DNA of 64,000 bases, from NCBI RefSeq assembly GCF_000766865.1, contig NZ_JNFA01000011.1:1-64000 (forward strand), read 5' to 3'. Under the pieces are notes generated by a model, which worked only from the letters and a program-made list of their open reading frames with translations, searched no databases and was not told the origin of the DNA. Shown here piece after piece: positions 28,801 through 35,492 of this stretch. A program made the translations under genes and the position numbers. Position 1 is the first letter of the stretch. Each line of letters opens with the position of its first letter. The stretch is from Listeria booriae (lineage in GTDB: Bacteria; Bacillota; Bacilli; Lactobacillales; Listeriaceae).

Positions 28801-29387
28801 ACATCGCGACGCTAAACGCCTACGACACAAACGGTAACCTACTAGATAGCAAAGCCATCAAAGTTGCCAAAGAAACACCAGCCGTAATTACAGACGTAGC
28901 ACCATTCAAGCTAGGCACAGACGGCTACATCACTGCAAACTACACAGGCGACATTGCCCGAGTAGAAATCCAAGTCAACGGCGTGGCACTCCAACGCATC
29001 AACGTGACGACAGACAGCATTAAATACTACGCCAAACCCAACATCACGAAAACAACCGACGACGTCAAACTCGTAGGCTTTAACACAGCAGGCGTTGCTG
29101 TAAGCACCAAAACCGTTCCAATCATATCTACAGGCGGAGATATTACCGTAAGTCCGTTCACCATTGGAGACGGCTACATCAAAGGCCAGTACACAGGCGA
29201 CGTTTCCAAAGTTAGCATCAGCGTGAACGGTGTGAAGCAAACAACAATCGCCGTTCCAGTACCGGGCCCAGACTTCCAATACTACGCCAAACCGCTCATT
29301 AAGAGCCAATCTGATGTCGTCACTTTATCCGCATACAACGCAGCAGGAACAACACTTAAAACTGTGACGGTCATCATCAATAAATAA
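22872..29387 (+). CDS. Giant secreted CotH-kinase protein with adhesin modules
   Basis: This 2171-aa protein has a signal peptide (cleavage near NLVYAAES). It has two parallel blocks: paired DNRLRE/CBM-like beta domains (about 45-410 and 655-1010), each followed by a lamin-tail-like domain (about 425-560, LFINEVAS; 1020-1160, VYINELSS) and a chitobiase-C-terminal-like domain (IKYTLDGSTPSETNGT). A CotH kinase domain lies at about 1250-1660, with YFYNGQYMGVKTMREDFG near 1410 and the metal-binding-like NDTDGAF near 1525. Then come a third chitobiase-like domain, one Cry1Ac-D-VI-like helical module (about 1773-1830) and four Ig modules. CotH proteins phosphorylate secreted proteins. VTC and DUF4956 genes follow. 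No ribosome site precedes the ATG. No LPXTG is present. Confidence 0.88.
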   Translation: MKKRKNFKMKALSLAMIFSLVLPNSIGNLVYAAESLTTIPTEQTTNTEKNFALKKESMIKTSADDAEVSSTAVNLTSTGLDLHGPAATVQGTYLRFTGLELPADAKITNAYLSFTVRDASTAAQSTMLNITGELGTQAAFASTVASFTSRTFTNAAVSMATPAVAANSIFNTNDLTSVINEMRANTADLKDYVFKINGNGVGSFVMRSFDSSATMAPKLVIEYTSTSGDYAASISNTSDDAEERGTANAIDLNTEMEIGGYTSTTLTPANKEISAFRFGNVTLPENAKIEDAYLEFTTKAVTANRSANLAISAELGNPATYASTAGNISGRNYTASAVKYEQPSFTTASQTVRTPNLKNIIDETRLMGWQNGNAMAFKVDGDNYIGSVYQGGSAAAYQPRLIIKYTYSEKDAIASEVTKDPALMKNLFINEVASMGTDNQKDGWIEIFNNNDEAVFFEKDVFLSDDAGNLGKSELKNLYIPAKGYRVVKADGTQNNASVNFTLGDRDATLYLATKYDNTLHKIDTFAAKKMAFNETNGRFNDADSHLVSYNVGTYEKSNNDATPIVRITPSQAPGMYKESFNLTLNTDSINTIKYTLDGSTPSETNGTTYTKAITIDKNTTVKAYAYNAKQNSGVQSYFYAIREDAENIPLATKEFSVKTSADDAKVTATTVNLTSTGLELQGTLSNVAQDSYVRFADVTIPEDAVISKAYLVFTARDASTTATNLTISGELGKGDIFTSTVASFTNRQFTNQTVKTTTPSKVAINDVLNSEDLTPVVNEMRSANPDANNLVFKISGDKTGSYIARSYDSSPAMAPKLVLEYYSGSGDFAGKVAAYTDDAEEYGTAKAINLNANLSIGGYYSTTLTPTYKDTSAFRFLNVNIPEGAEIEDAYMEFTTYNTNASKISSNMEIRSEFGDPAGYTTTAGNITSRNYSSMVVKYSQPAFAASNQIVRTANLKDIIDENRLAGWKNGQGMAFRVDGDNYIGSVYQGGTAQAARLIIKYKNNNKGANITNALATPDKIKNVYINELSSEGTANSKAAWIELYNDNDVPVVLGKGTYITDKSKTLDKFEFSNLVIPAKGYRILYSDKAPELGNDHLSFEIGGSGDVILSAKVGSDMKTIDSIKYTKQAYNQSFGRKPDASKNLTLFSSDTFGKTNNVGQTNYPLQFSKERGVYDTGFTLSLSSNAGTTIKYTLDGSDPTGTKALTYTGPLTISKTTIVKAYAYDADGNSGVISSSYILRDNYKNEIPVGYQWQFKNTITSDEYAAAIDDFPIVSVTGNVATLDAINYATGTFEFLDTHTNSGGTNYFSYSGAKKFGQVSSGQFNSGVAVKFHRDFGAKKAKYNFFDPTPGEAFPVVGKFSKLELKEGQDGPQNDIYNLGYNRYDETVTDTLAQQMNKIALHTKYVQYFYNGQYMGVKTMREDFGQNMFEEYFGDSDDDYTKIRFQDDYFAPGNVEAGDGDAAILTKVKALATAKNLQEFKKYVDIEDLIKTQILFMFIDTEREVDAVVSNDIANGNGVKMKFNINDTDGAFYNNGGTGTSSSALAGGGGTYRFKWNSDTISRNGAGGFFGSFSGNSTVPTAGNLEFKTLVKDQVLQQIGPASGDFAGADGAPLSVANVRQLILDNQKELDAAYKVDAAFMGARSTMYKDWLTLQTKVQNQVPDRVKFSLDMWTKYGMAHTLQNVNVLKTGTGVTLENPNANTDVYYTTDGSDPMGADGVISSKAVKYTPGTVLSKTTPLTMRAFTTNNWGPISDNTKAAEDAQTEDTATKAVSELFTDNNPDSDSLKAATDQKALDAAQKAVDAVQDTTAKAALQTQLNKAKELFANKTSGSITTNDFTIGTDSYVKGTYAGDVAKLALEVNGALLQIITATGSPYQYYAKGKINAATDTVYMIAYDTKGTQLQKTKVNVLKPASGQLTPNVFYLGKDNYVTGLFTGDIAKISLTVNGVEGTKIIASASEIKYYANNVIRNLTDIATLNAYDTNGNLLDSKAIKVAKETPAVITDVAPFKLGTDGYITANYTGDIARVEIQVNGVALQRINVTTDSIKYYAKPNITKTTDDVKLVGFNTAGVAVSTKTVPIISTGGDITVSPFTIGDGYIKGQYTGDVSKVSISVNGVKQTTIAVPVPGPDFQYYAKPLIKSQSDVVTLSAYNAAGTTLKTVTVIINK

Positions 29388-29398
29388 CACACTGAACA

Positions 29399-29427
29399 GC
29401 TCCCTGCCAGTCCTATGTGCAGGGAGC
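29399..29427 (+). other. Intercistronic hairpin between CotH and VTC genes
   Basis: GCTCCCTGC and GCAGGGAGC form a perfect 9-bp stem around an 11-base loop. There is no T-tract, so it is more likely a processing or stability element, or a weak attenuator, than a full terminator. The VTC gene's ribosome site follows it. Confidence 0.6.
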
Positions 29428-29447
29428 AATCTAAAAAGGAGAAAGCA

Positions 29448-30158
29448 ATGCAAATTTTTGAACGAAAAGAAAAGAAGTACATCCTAGACGAAGATAAATA
29501 TACCAAGCTTTTAGAACGGCTATCCGAATACATGACAGAAGACTCCTACGGCCTCCACACTATCTGCTCCCTCTATTACGACACACCAAATTATGACCTC
29601 ATTCGACGCTCCAGCGAAAAACCCACCTACAAAGAAAAATTCAGAATCCGCAGTTACGGCACACCAGACAAAAATCAAAAAGTATTTTTAGAAATTAAAA
29701 AGAAGTTAAAAGGGATTGTTTATAAAAGACGCATTTCCATGCCATTAAGTAAAGCACATGCGTTCATGGAGGGTAACGAGAATATCGAATTCAGCGACAG
29801 GCTGAGCCAACAAATTAGCAATGAAATCAACTGGATGAAGCGCAAAGACCCTATCGCACCGAAAGTCATTATTTCCTATGATCGCCGAGCTTTTAGCGCC
29901 CACCAAGAAAAAGGTTTCCGCATCACCTTCGACGCCAAAATCAGATGGCGCAATGACGACCTCATTTTATCGAACGGACACGCAGGCAGCCCAGTTGCAC
30001 CAGAAATCTATGTTTTGATGGAAGTTAAATCATTAGGTGCCTATCCCCTGTGGTTCGTTGACATCCTATCTGATTTAGACCTTTATCCATCCAAGTTTTC
30101 CAAGTATGAACAAGTGTATAGAAGATATTTATTAAGCGAGAAAGTAGGAATTATATAA
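29448..30158 (+). CDS. VTC-domain polyphosphate-polymerase-like protein
   Basis: This 236-aa protein carries the VTC (CYTH/triphosphate-tunnel) domain over nearly its full length. The N-terminal FERKEKKYIL motif and internal KEKFRIRSYG, VFLEIKKKLKG, YKRRI and LMEVKS motifs supply the alternating Lys/Arg and Glu residues of the tunnel that binds polyphosphate and metal. In yeast Vtc4 this domain makes polyphosphate from ATP; the bacterial stand-alone versions next to CotH are not well characterised. The ATG at 29448 has AAAAGGAGAAAGCA; an upstream GTG-type start (29415) does not. It overlaps the DUF4956 gene by one base, so the two are coupled. Confidence 0.88.
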   Translation: MQIFERKEKKYILDEDKYTKLLERLSEYMTEDSYGLHTICSLYYDTPNYDLIRRSSEKPTYKEKFRIRSYGTPDKNQKVFLEIKKKLKGIVYKRRISMPLSKAHAFMEGNENIEFSDRLSQQISNEINWMKRKDPIAPKVIISYDRRAFSAHQEKGFRITFDAKIRWRNDDLILSNGHAGSPVAPEIYVLMEVKSLGAYPLWFVDILSDLDLYPSKFSKYEQVYRRYLLSEKVGII

Positions 30159-30835
30159 TGTTAGAAAATGTAGTCAAAGATGCAACGATGAATTTAGACG
30201 TATGGCAAATCATCATGTATAGCGGGGCTTCCGTTGTGCTAGGATTATTGGTGGCTTGTGTACACATGTATCGCAACACCTATTCACAAAGCTTTATTGT
30301 AACGTTAACGATTTTGCCGATTTTGGTACAATCGGTCATTATGCTTGTCAACGGGAATGTCGGTACTGGTATCGCAGTTCTCGGCGCATTCAGTTTGATC
30401 CGCTTCCGTTCAGTAGCAGGTGGCGCACGCGAAATCAGCAGTATTTTCTGGTCCATGGGAATTGGCCTGGCAACAGGAATGGGATATCTCGTTTACGCAC
30501 TAATTTTCTCCGTATTCGTAGCCATTGTACTACTCGCCCTTACAAAATACCGTTTCGGAGCAAAAACAAAAGTAGCAGAACGCTCATTACGCATTTCGAT
30601 TCCAGAAGATATCGATTACGCGAATCTTTTCGATGAGTTGTTACAAGAGTATGGCCACGAAGTTTTGTTAGAACAAGTAAAGACAACAAACATGGGCAGC
30701 TTAATGGAATTACGATACTATATCAAACTAAAAAACATCGCAGAAGAAAAAGAACTAATCGACGCAATTCGTACAATCAACGGCAATTTGCCAGTTATCT
30801 CAGGGCGTGTGTTGAGTACACGTGCGGAGCTTTAA
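30158..30835 (+). CDS. DUF4956 membrane protein
   Basis: This 225-aa protein has three to four membrane helices in the first 130 residues, including the family's conserved loop GTGIAVLGAFSLIRFRSVAG followed by AREISSIFWSMG. A soluble C-terminal domain follows (about 145-225, RISIPEDIDYANLFDELL). The ATG overlaps the last base of the VTC stop codon (TAATG). DUF4956 proteins commonly accompany VTC and CotH genes; a role as membrane partner of the polymerase, for instance in moving polyphosphate, is plausible but unproven. It is the last gene of the CotH-VTC-DUF4956 cluster and is followed by a strong terminator. Confidence 0.88.
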   Translation: MLENVVKDATMNLDVWQIIMYSGASVVLGLLVACVHMYRNTYSQSFIVTLTILPILVQSVIMLVNGNVGTGIAVLGAFSLIRFRSVAGGAREISSIFWSMGIGLATGMGYLVYALIFSVFVAIVLLALTKYRFGAKTKVAERSLRISIPEDIDYANLFDELLQEYGHEVLLEQVKTTNMGSLMELRYYIKLKNIAEEKELIDAIRTINGNLPVISGRVLSTRAEL

Positions 30836-30845
30836 ATAAGACGAA

Positions 30846-30887
30846 AAAACACCCCAATCTCGAGTCAGAGATTGGGGTGTTTCTTTC
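30846..30887 (+). terminator. Terminator of the CotH-VTC-DUF4956 cluster
   Basis: AAACACCCCAATCTC and GAGATTGGGGTGTTT form a perfect 15-bp stem around a 6-base loop, followed by TCTTT; A residues precede it. It starts 10 bases after the DUF4956 stop. Confidence 0.9.
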
Positions 30888-30922
30888 AAATTATAGAGCC
30901 TGTCTCGTTTGTCGACATACTT

Positions 30923-30957
30923 AATCCCCAACAGAATTGGGAGTTCTGTTGGGGATT
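30923..30957. repeat. Perfect 14-bp inverted repeat
   Basis: AATCCCCAACAGAA and TTCTGTTGGGGATT flank a 7-base loop. It lies in the 478-bp convergent region between DUF4956 and the surface protein at 31314, followed by a G-run-rich stretch (GGGAGGGGGTTTGGGGGG). It lacks a T-tract. Function unknown; the remaining bases up to 31262 contain nothing I can call. Confidence 0.6.
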
Positions 30958-31261
30958 GGGAGGGGGTTTGGGGGGATTGATTATGTCTAGTGCCAAGGGG
31001 GCGGCGAGGATGACAGACTAATCAAAATAATTTCTATATTCAGTATTTCATGAGGATCTTGCTATTTTAAATGGCGAGATGGCTTTGGGATGGGCCGCTC
31101 TCGTTTACTTATCTATCATACCATATTGGTTATTTAATTCACCCATTTTCTTTCAAAAAGTGAAGTTTTTATCATTTTAATTCACATATTAGACACAAAA
31201 ACGGTTTTGAAAATACAGCTTTCATTTAAATTAGTATTGACTTTTTATCAATAATATGTTT

Positions 31262-31298
31262 TTGAAAAACGAGAAAGAGCTTCTTATTGCCCTTTCCC
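31262..31298 (-). terminator. Terminator of the surface protein at 31314
   Basis: On the minus strand GAAAGGGC and GCTCTTTC pair over eight positions (one G-U) around an 8-base loop, followed by TCGTTTTT. It begins about 17 bases after the stop codon. Confidence 0.7.
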
Positions 31299-31313
31299 GC
31301 CTTCATTTATTTT

Positions 31314-34300
31314 TTATTTTACAACTTCAATCGTTTTTGTATCTAGCACGTTGCCAGCTTTGTCTAGTGCTACGATGATAACTTCGTCTGTTACGGATTT
31401 AACTTTATCGTGAGAGTAGAACTTGAATTCGCCATCTGTGAATGTTCCACCTTTGTAAGTTGTATCGTTTACTGTTACTTGTACTGATTTTACTTCGCCT
31501 GTATATGTTCCTGTGATGTTTTTATCTGTTCCAAGTACTAGTTGGTTTGGAGTAATGGTACCTTTGATTACGTTCTCTGGTGCTGGACCTACTAGTTTAA
31601 TTGTTTTCGTGTCTAGTAGTTTACCTGCTTTGTCGTATGCTGCCATTGTTACTACATCGTTTGCACTTGAAATTTTATCGAGTGCGTAGAACTTGAATTC
31701 ACCGTCTGCAAATGTGCCGCCTTTGTAGTCTATACCGTTTACTGTTACTACTACATAGTGTACGTCATCTGTATATGTTCCTGTGATGTTTTTGTCGCCT
31801 GGTACTGCCATTTCTAGTGGTGTAATGCTACCTTTTGTGACTACTGGTACGCCTGTTACTACTTTCAGTGTTTTCGTGTCTAGCAATTTACCTGCTGCGT
31901 CGTATGCATGAATCGTTACTGGGTCAGTTGTGTTCTTGATTTTGTCAAAAGCGTAGAATGTGAATGTGCCGTTTGCTACTGTTCCGCCTTTGTAAACTTT
32001 ATCGCCGACTGTAACTGTTATTTTTGTTACGTCTTCCGTGTATGTTCCTGTGATGTTTTTGTCTGTTGCTAGGCTGTATGTTGCTGGTGTGATTTTACCT
32101 GCTGTTACGACTACGAATTTCACTTTTGTTCTTGATAGTTCTTTACCGTATTTGTCATAGGCTACTGCGAATACTTCGTCGGTTTTCTTGATGTTTTTAT
32201 CGTTGGCATAGAATGTGAATGTGCCGTCTGCTTTGACTGTTCCGCCAGTGTATTCTTTGTCGTTCACGAGTAGGGAAACTTTAGCTACGCTACCTGTGAA
32301 TGTTCCTGTTACATATTTGTCGCCACCGATTAGGAAATCAGCTGGTGTGATTGTTCCGACTGTTGCCAAGCGTTCGTTCAGCAATTCTTGCGCACGGTTT
32401 AGATCTTTTTGTAGTGCTGCTTTTACTGCTGGATCTGTTACTGCATCAATTAGTTTTTGAGCTGCATCGATTGTTGCTTGTGTCGTTGTATCTTTGATTA
32501 CGTCTGTCGATGGCTTATCGCTGTTAAACAATTCATTTACTGCTTTTAGCGCTGCTTCTTGGCGCGCTTTTTCGGCCGCTGCTGCATTACGTGCATCTAA
32601 TAATTCTTGCGCACGGTCTAGATCTTTTTGTAGTTCTGCTTTTACTGTTGGGTCTGTTACTGCGTCTACTAATTTTTGAGCTGCATCAATAGAATCTTGT
32701 GTTGTTGATCCTTTGATTGCGTCTGTCGATGGATTGTCGCTGTTGAACAATTCGTTTACTGCTTTTAGTGCTGCTTCTTGACGGGCCTTTTCGGCTGCGT
32801 CTACTGCATTACGTGCATCTAATAGTTCTTGCGCACGGTCTAGATCTTTTTGTAATGCTGCTTTTACTGATGGATCTGTTACTGCGTCTACTAATTTTTG
32901 GGCTGCGTCAATTGCTTCTTGGTTCGTGATGTCTTTGATTGCGTCTGTTGATGGTTGGTCACTGTTAAACAATTCATTTACTGCTTTTAGTGCTGCTTCT
33001 TGACGGGCTTTTTCGGCTGCGATTGCTGCGTTACGTGCATCTAGTAATTCTTGTGCACGGTCTAGATCTTTTTGTAATGCTGCTTTTACTACTGGATCTG
33101 TTACTGCGTCTACTAATTTTTGGGCCGCGTCGATTGCTTCTTGGTTTGTGCTGTCTTTGATTGCGTCTGTTGATGGTTGGTCGTTGTTAAATAATTCGTT
33201 TACTGCTTTTAATGCCGCTGCTTGACGATCTTTCTCTGAGTTAGCTGCGTTACGCTCATTTAGTAATTCTTGGGCGCGGTCTAGATCTTTTTGTAGTGCT
33301 GCTTTTGTTGCTGGGTCTGTCACTTTATTGACTAATGCTTGGGCTGCGTCGATGGAAGCTTGTGTTGTTGTATCTTTGATTGTGTCTGTTGCTGTATCAT
33401 TATTAGTGAAAAGTTCGTTTACTGCTTTTTGGGCAATCTCAGCAGTTCCTGTTGTTGTAATACGTTTTGCGTCTGCTAATACGAATTTAGTTTGGATATC
33501 GTTAGTAGATGAAATTGCGCCTGTTTGTACAATTCCGGCTTGGGCTGATGCTTGTACTACTTGGAATGTTGCATCTTGCCACGCTAGAGTTGGTGTTTCT
33601 GTTTTGTTTGTCGCATTAAATACACCGATTTCTGCCAGGTTGTTGAAGTTAATCGTTGTTTTGCCATATGCGGAGAATACACGGTTAGCGCCTGTTCCAC
33701 TCGCATCAAGGTCTAGTTTACGCGGGTCATTAATGTTGATTGTTGCGTTTGCTACGGTCGTACGGATAATATGTGCTGTAGCTGCTGCTGGTTGTTTTGC
33801 TACTAAACTTGCATTGGAATTGATGGTGAAATTCTTTGCGACTTCCATCAAAGCTCCTGCTCCTACGCCAGTACGATTAATCGTTGTCGTGGAGTTTGTG
33901 TCAAATATAATGTTGGACATCCCCTCGACGAATAATTCAGACACAGTATCTATGTTTAATGTTGCATTTTTCCCTACTGTGAAGTCGGTTGTATTGGCTG
34001 CAGAACCGATTAGTTTGTCATGTTTTACTTTGATATTAACGTTAGCATTATCTAGAATATTAAGTTGTGGATTCGTACCATACAGTTGGAACGTATTGAG
34101 TCCGTCTGTATTATGATCCGCTGTAAAGTTTCCTGCGATGTTTACTTTGTTGGCACGAACCATTTGATATAGTGTTCCTACGTTATCGAATTGGGAAATG
34201 TTAACTGTATTTGTTCCTGTAAAGTTAGCTGTACCATAGGTGTTAGCGACCATTTGCGGGCCTACATAATCGATGTTTTCAAAGTTTTGTACAACACCTG

Positions 34301-34763
34301 TCACAGCATCGTGTACTTGGAATGTGGAGTAATAATGTGTCCCACGAATTTTCATATTTTTGATATTCATCGTCTTCATTTTAGAATTAGGTGCAACATA
34401 GACAGTTGCGGTATAGGATAGTAAGTTCAATTTACTCTCTGTGAATGTGTGCCCATTTCCGTTAATCGTCACTTCTGTTTTATTCAGATGAACATTAATG
34501 GGTCCTGTCATCGTGATGTCTGCTGTTAATTCGATGTTCGTAATGCCATTATCTTTTTCAAGGGCGTCCTTTAATGCTGCGAAATCGCCTACTTGTGTTG
34601 CTGCTTCAGTTGTTCCAATTTCGGAGCCTTCTGCTGCTGCACTTGTTGTTGGATAGACTGTTAACATTTGAGATAAAACTGTGACTGTTGCTAATGTGGC
34701 GAATAAGGCTTTTTTCACCTTTTTAGTAGGTAATACGTTGAATGGAATTTGTTTTTTTGTCAT
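31314..34763 (-). CDS. Secreted surface protein with helical repeats and four Ig modules
   Basis: This 1149-aa protein has a signal peptide (about 1-44, with VKKALFATLATVTVLSQML). Residues about 60-430 look like a right-handed beta-helix or adhesin passenger (LKDALEKDNGITNIELTADI; many N-x-N and TININ repeats). Residues about 440-795 are five helical modules of about 72 residues beginning KAVNELF and ending LQKDLDRAQELL, like the Cry1Ac-D-VI-related modules of Listeria proteins. Residues about 798-1149 are four Ig modules with ITGTYTGxVxxVxVTVN. No LPXTG is present. The same two C-terminal module types end the CotH protein in the same order, suggesting shared location or binding. The start has AAAAGGAGAAAAATTAAAC. 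The function is unknown. Confidence 0.87.
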   Translation of the reverse strand: MTKKQIPFNVLPTKKVKKALFATLATVTVLSQMLTVYPTTSAAAEGSEIGTTEAATQVGDFAALKDALEKDNGITNIELTADITMTGPINVHLNKTEVTINGNGHTFTESKLNLLSYTATVYVAPNSKMKTMNIKNMKIRGTHYYSTFQVHDAVTGVVQNFENIDYVGPQMVANTYGTANFTGTNTVNISQFDNVGTLYQMVRANKVNIAGNFTADHNTDGLNTFQLYGTNPQLNILDNANVNIKVKHDKLIGSAANTTDFTVGKNATLNIDTVSELFVEGMSNIIFDTNSTTTINRTGVGAGALMEVAKNFTINSNASLVAKQPAAATAHIIRTTVANATININDPRKLDLDASGTGANRVFSAYGKTTINFNNLAEIGVFNATNKTETPTLAWQDATFQVVQASAQAGIVQTGAISSTNDIQTKFVLADAKRITTTGTAEIAQKAVNELFTNNDTATDTIKDTTTQASIDAAQALVNKVTDPATKAALQKDLDRAQELLNERNAANSEKDRQAAALKAVNELFNNDQPSTDAIKDSTNQEAIDAAQKLVDAVTDPVVKAALQKDLDRAQELLDARNAAIAAEKARQEAALKAVNELFNSDQPSTDAIKDITNQEAIDAAQKLVDAVTDPSVKAALQKDLDRAQELLDARNAVDAAEKARQEAALKAVNELFNSDNPSTDAIKGSTTQDSIDAAQKLVDAVTDPTVKAELQKDLDRAQELLDARNAAAAEKARQEAALKAVNELFNSDKPSTDVIKDTTTQATIDAAQKLIDAVTDPAVKAALQKDLNRAQELLNERLATVGTITPADFLIGGDKYVTGTFTGSVAKVSLLVNDKEYTGGTVKADGTFTFYANDKNIKKTDEVFAVAYDKYGKELSRTKVKFVVVTAGKITPATYSLATDKNITGTYTEDVTKITVTVGDKVYKGGTVANGTFTFYAFDKIKNTTDPVTIHAYDAAGKLLDTKTLKVVTGVPVVTKGSITPLEMAVPGDKNITGTYTDDVHYVVVTVNGIDYKGGTFADGEFKFYALDKISSANDVVTMAAYDKAGKLLDTKTIKLVGPAPENVIKGTITPNQLVLGTDKNITGTYTGEVKSVQVTVNDTTYKGGTFTDGEFKFYSHDKVKSVTDEVIIVALDKAGNVLDTKTIEVVK
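32370..33450 (-). repeat. Five tandem helical-module coding repeats
   Basis: Five in-frame units of about 213-222 bp encode the KAVNELF modules of the gene at 31314-34763. The central units are very similar at DNA level, so copy number is likely to vary between strains by recombination. Confidence 0.8.
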
Positions 34764-34873
34764 GTTTAATTTTTCTCCTTTTCGATAAGAGGGGATCTTA
34801 TCCTTTGAATTTTGGGGATTTATATTGCTTAGAGAGGAATGATATTATGAGGAAATTGGGATTACAGTTAGCT

Positions 34874-34895
34874 TTACATTGCCGCCACCTCCTTT
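34874..34895 (-). promoter_or_regulatory. Start-stop unit (ATG TAA) with a strong ribosome site
   Basis: On the minus strand a near-perfect AAAGGAGGT (34887-34895) is followed eight bases later by ATG (34877-34879) and at once by TAA (34874-34876). It lies about 110 bp upstream of the surface-protein gene at 34763. Such a unit could hold a ribosome on the leader or be a relic start. The rest of the 285-bp gap holds no other gene. Confidence 0.4.
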
Positions 34896-35004
34896 AAGTT
34901 CATGTTTCTCTTGGCTTAATTACAGTTTATCGTATTTTTTCGTCAAAATAGGATTTTTCCAATAAGTTCATTTTTAAAATCAATTTTTTAGACACGCTGG
35001 GCAA

Positions 35005-35038
35005 AATTTTAAAATGGAGAAGTATCCATTTTAAAATT
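35005..35038 (-). terminator. Terminator of the surface-polymer operon
   Basis: AATTTTAAAATGGA and TCCATTTTAAAATT form a perfect 14-bp stem around a 6-base loop, 11 bases after the stop codon of the TagD-like gene. The stem ends in T-rich sequence on the minus strand, although the run after it is short. Confidence 0.7.
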
Positions 35039-35048
35039 CGAGCTATGA

Positions 35049-35492
35049 TTAGGCGCTGACGACAAGTACGGTCTCTTGTTGGATTGTTTCTACTAGTTTG
35101 GTGGAGGAAACGCCTGCTGTGTAGTCAAAGTAGACAATGTCCACGTTGCGGCGTTTGAATTCGGCTTCTAGTTTGTTGAATGTGGGGCTGCCTTTCCAAT
35201 CGTTGCCGTGGAACATGACATCTACATTGTGGTTGTCAATCATTTGTAATTTGCTTTCGTGGCTTGTTTGGGGAACGACTAAATCGACGTATTGTAGTGC
35301 TTCGACGATTTGTTTGCGGTCTTCGAATGGAATGACTGGGTTTTTCTGCTTGTATGCTTGGACAAATTCATCTGTGCTAACACCGACGATTAAGATGTCA
35401 CATTGGGACTTGGCGTTTTTTAAAATATTTAAATGGCCGATATGGAAAAGGTCGAATACGCCTGTCGTTAAACCGATACGATATTTTTTCAT
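35049..35492 (-). CDS. tagD: Glycerol-3-phosphate cytidylyltransferase-like enzyme (TagD type)
   Basis: This 147-aa nucleotidyltransferase has the class HIGH motif at residues 17-20 (GVFDLFHIGH) and, near residue 130, AGVSSTK in place of the usual GISTT loop. TagD joins CTP and sn-glycerol-3-phosphate to give CDP-glycerol for teichoic-acid-type polymers; ethanolamine-type cytidylyltransferases share the fold, so the substrate is predicted. The ATG at 35492 overlaps the TGA of the LicD gene (ATGA) and has GAGGAG upstream; a GTG at 35501 is less likely. It is the last gene of a six-gene operon. Together with LicD it suggests a glycerol-phosphate or similar substituent on the polymer. Confidence 0.85.
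   Translation of the reverse strand: MKKYRIGLTTGVFDLFHIGHLNILKNAKSQCDILIVGVSTDEFVQAYKQKNPVIPFEDRKQIVEALQYVDLVVPQTSHESKLQMIDNHNVDVMFHGNDWKGSPTFNKLEAEFKRRNVDIVYFDYTAGVSSTKLVETIQQETVLVVSA

Noticed and set aside
30930-30975. Second rho-independent terminator after DUF4956
   Set aside because: The 14-bp inverted repeat is perfect, but G-runs rather than T follow it, and a strong terminator already lies at 30846-30887; kept as an inverted repeat only.
33328-34116. Long plus-strand open frame (262 codons) over the surface-protein gene
   Set aside because: It lies wholly antisense to the beta-helix part of the 31314-34763 protein, has no ribosome site and reads as low-complexity Val/Ala/Ser sequence, the usual shadow of a repeat-rich gene.
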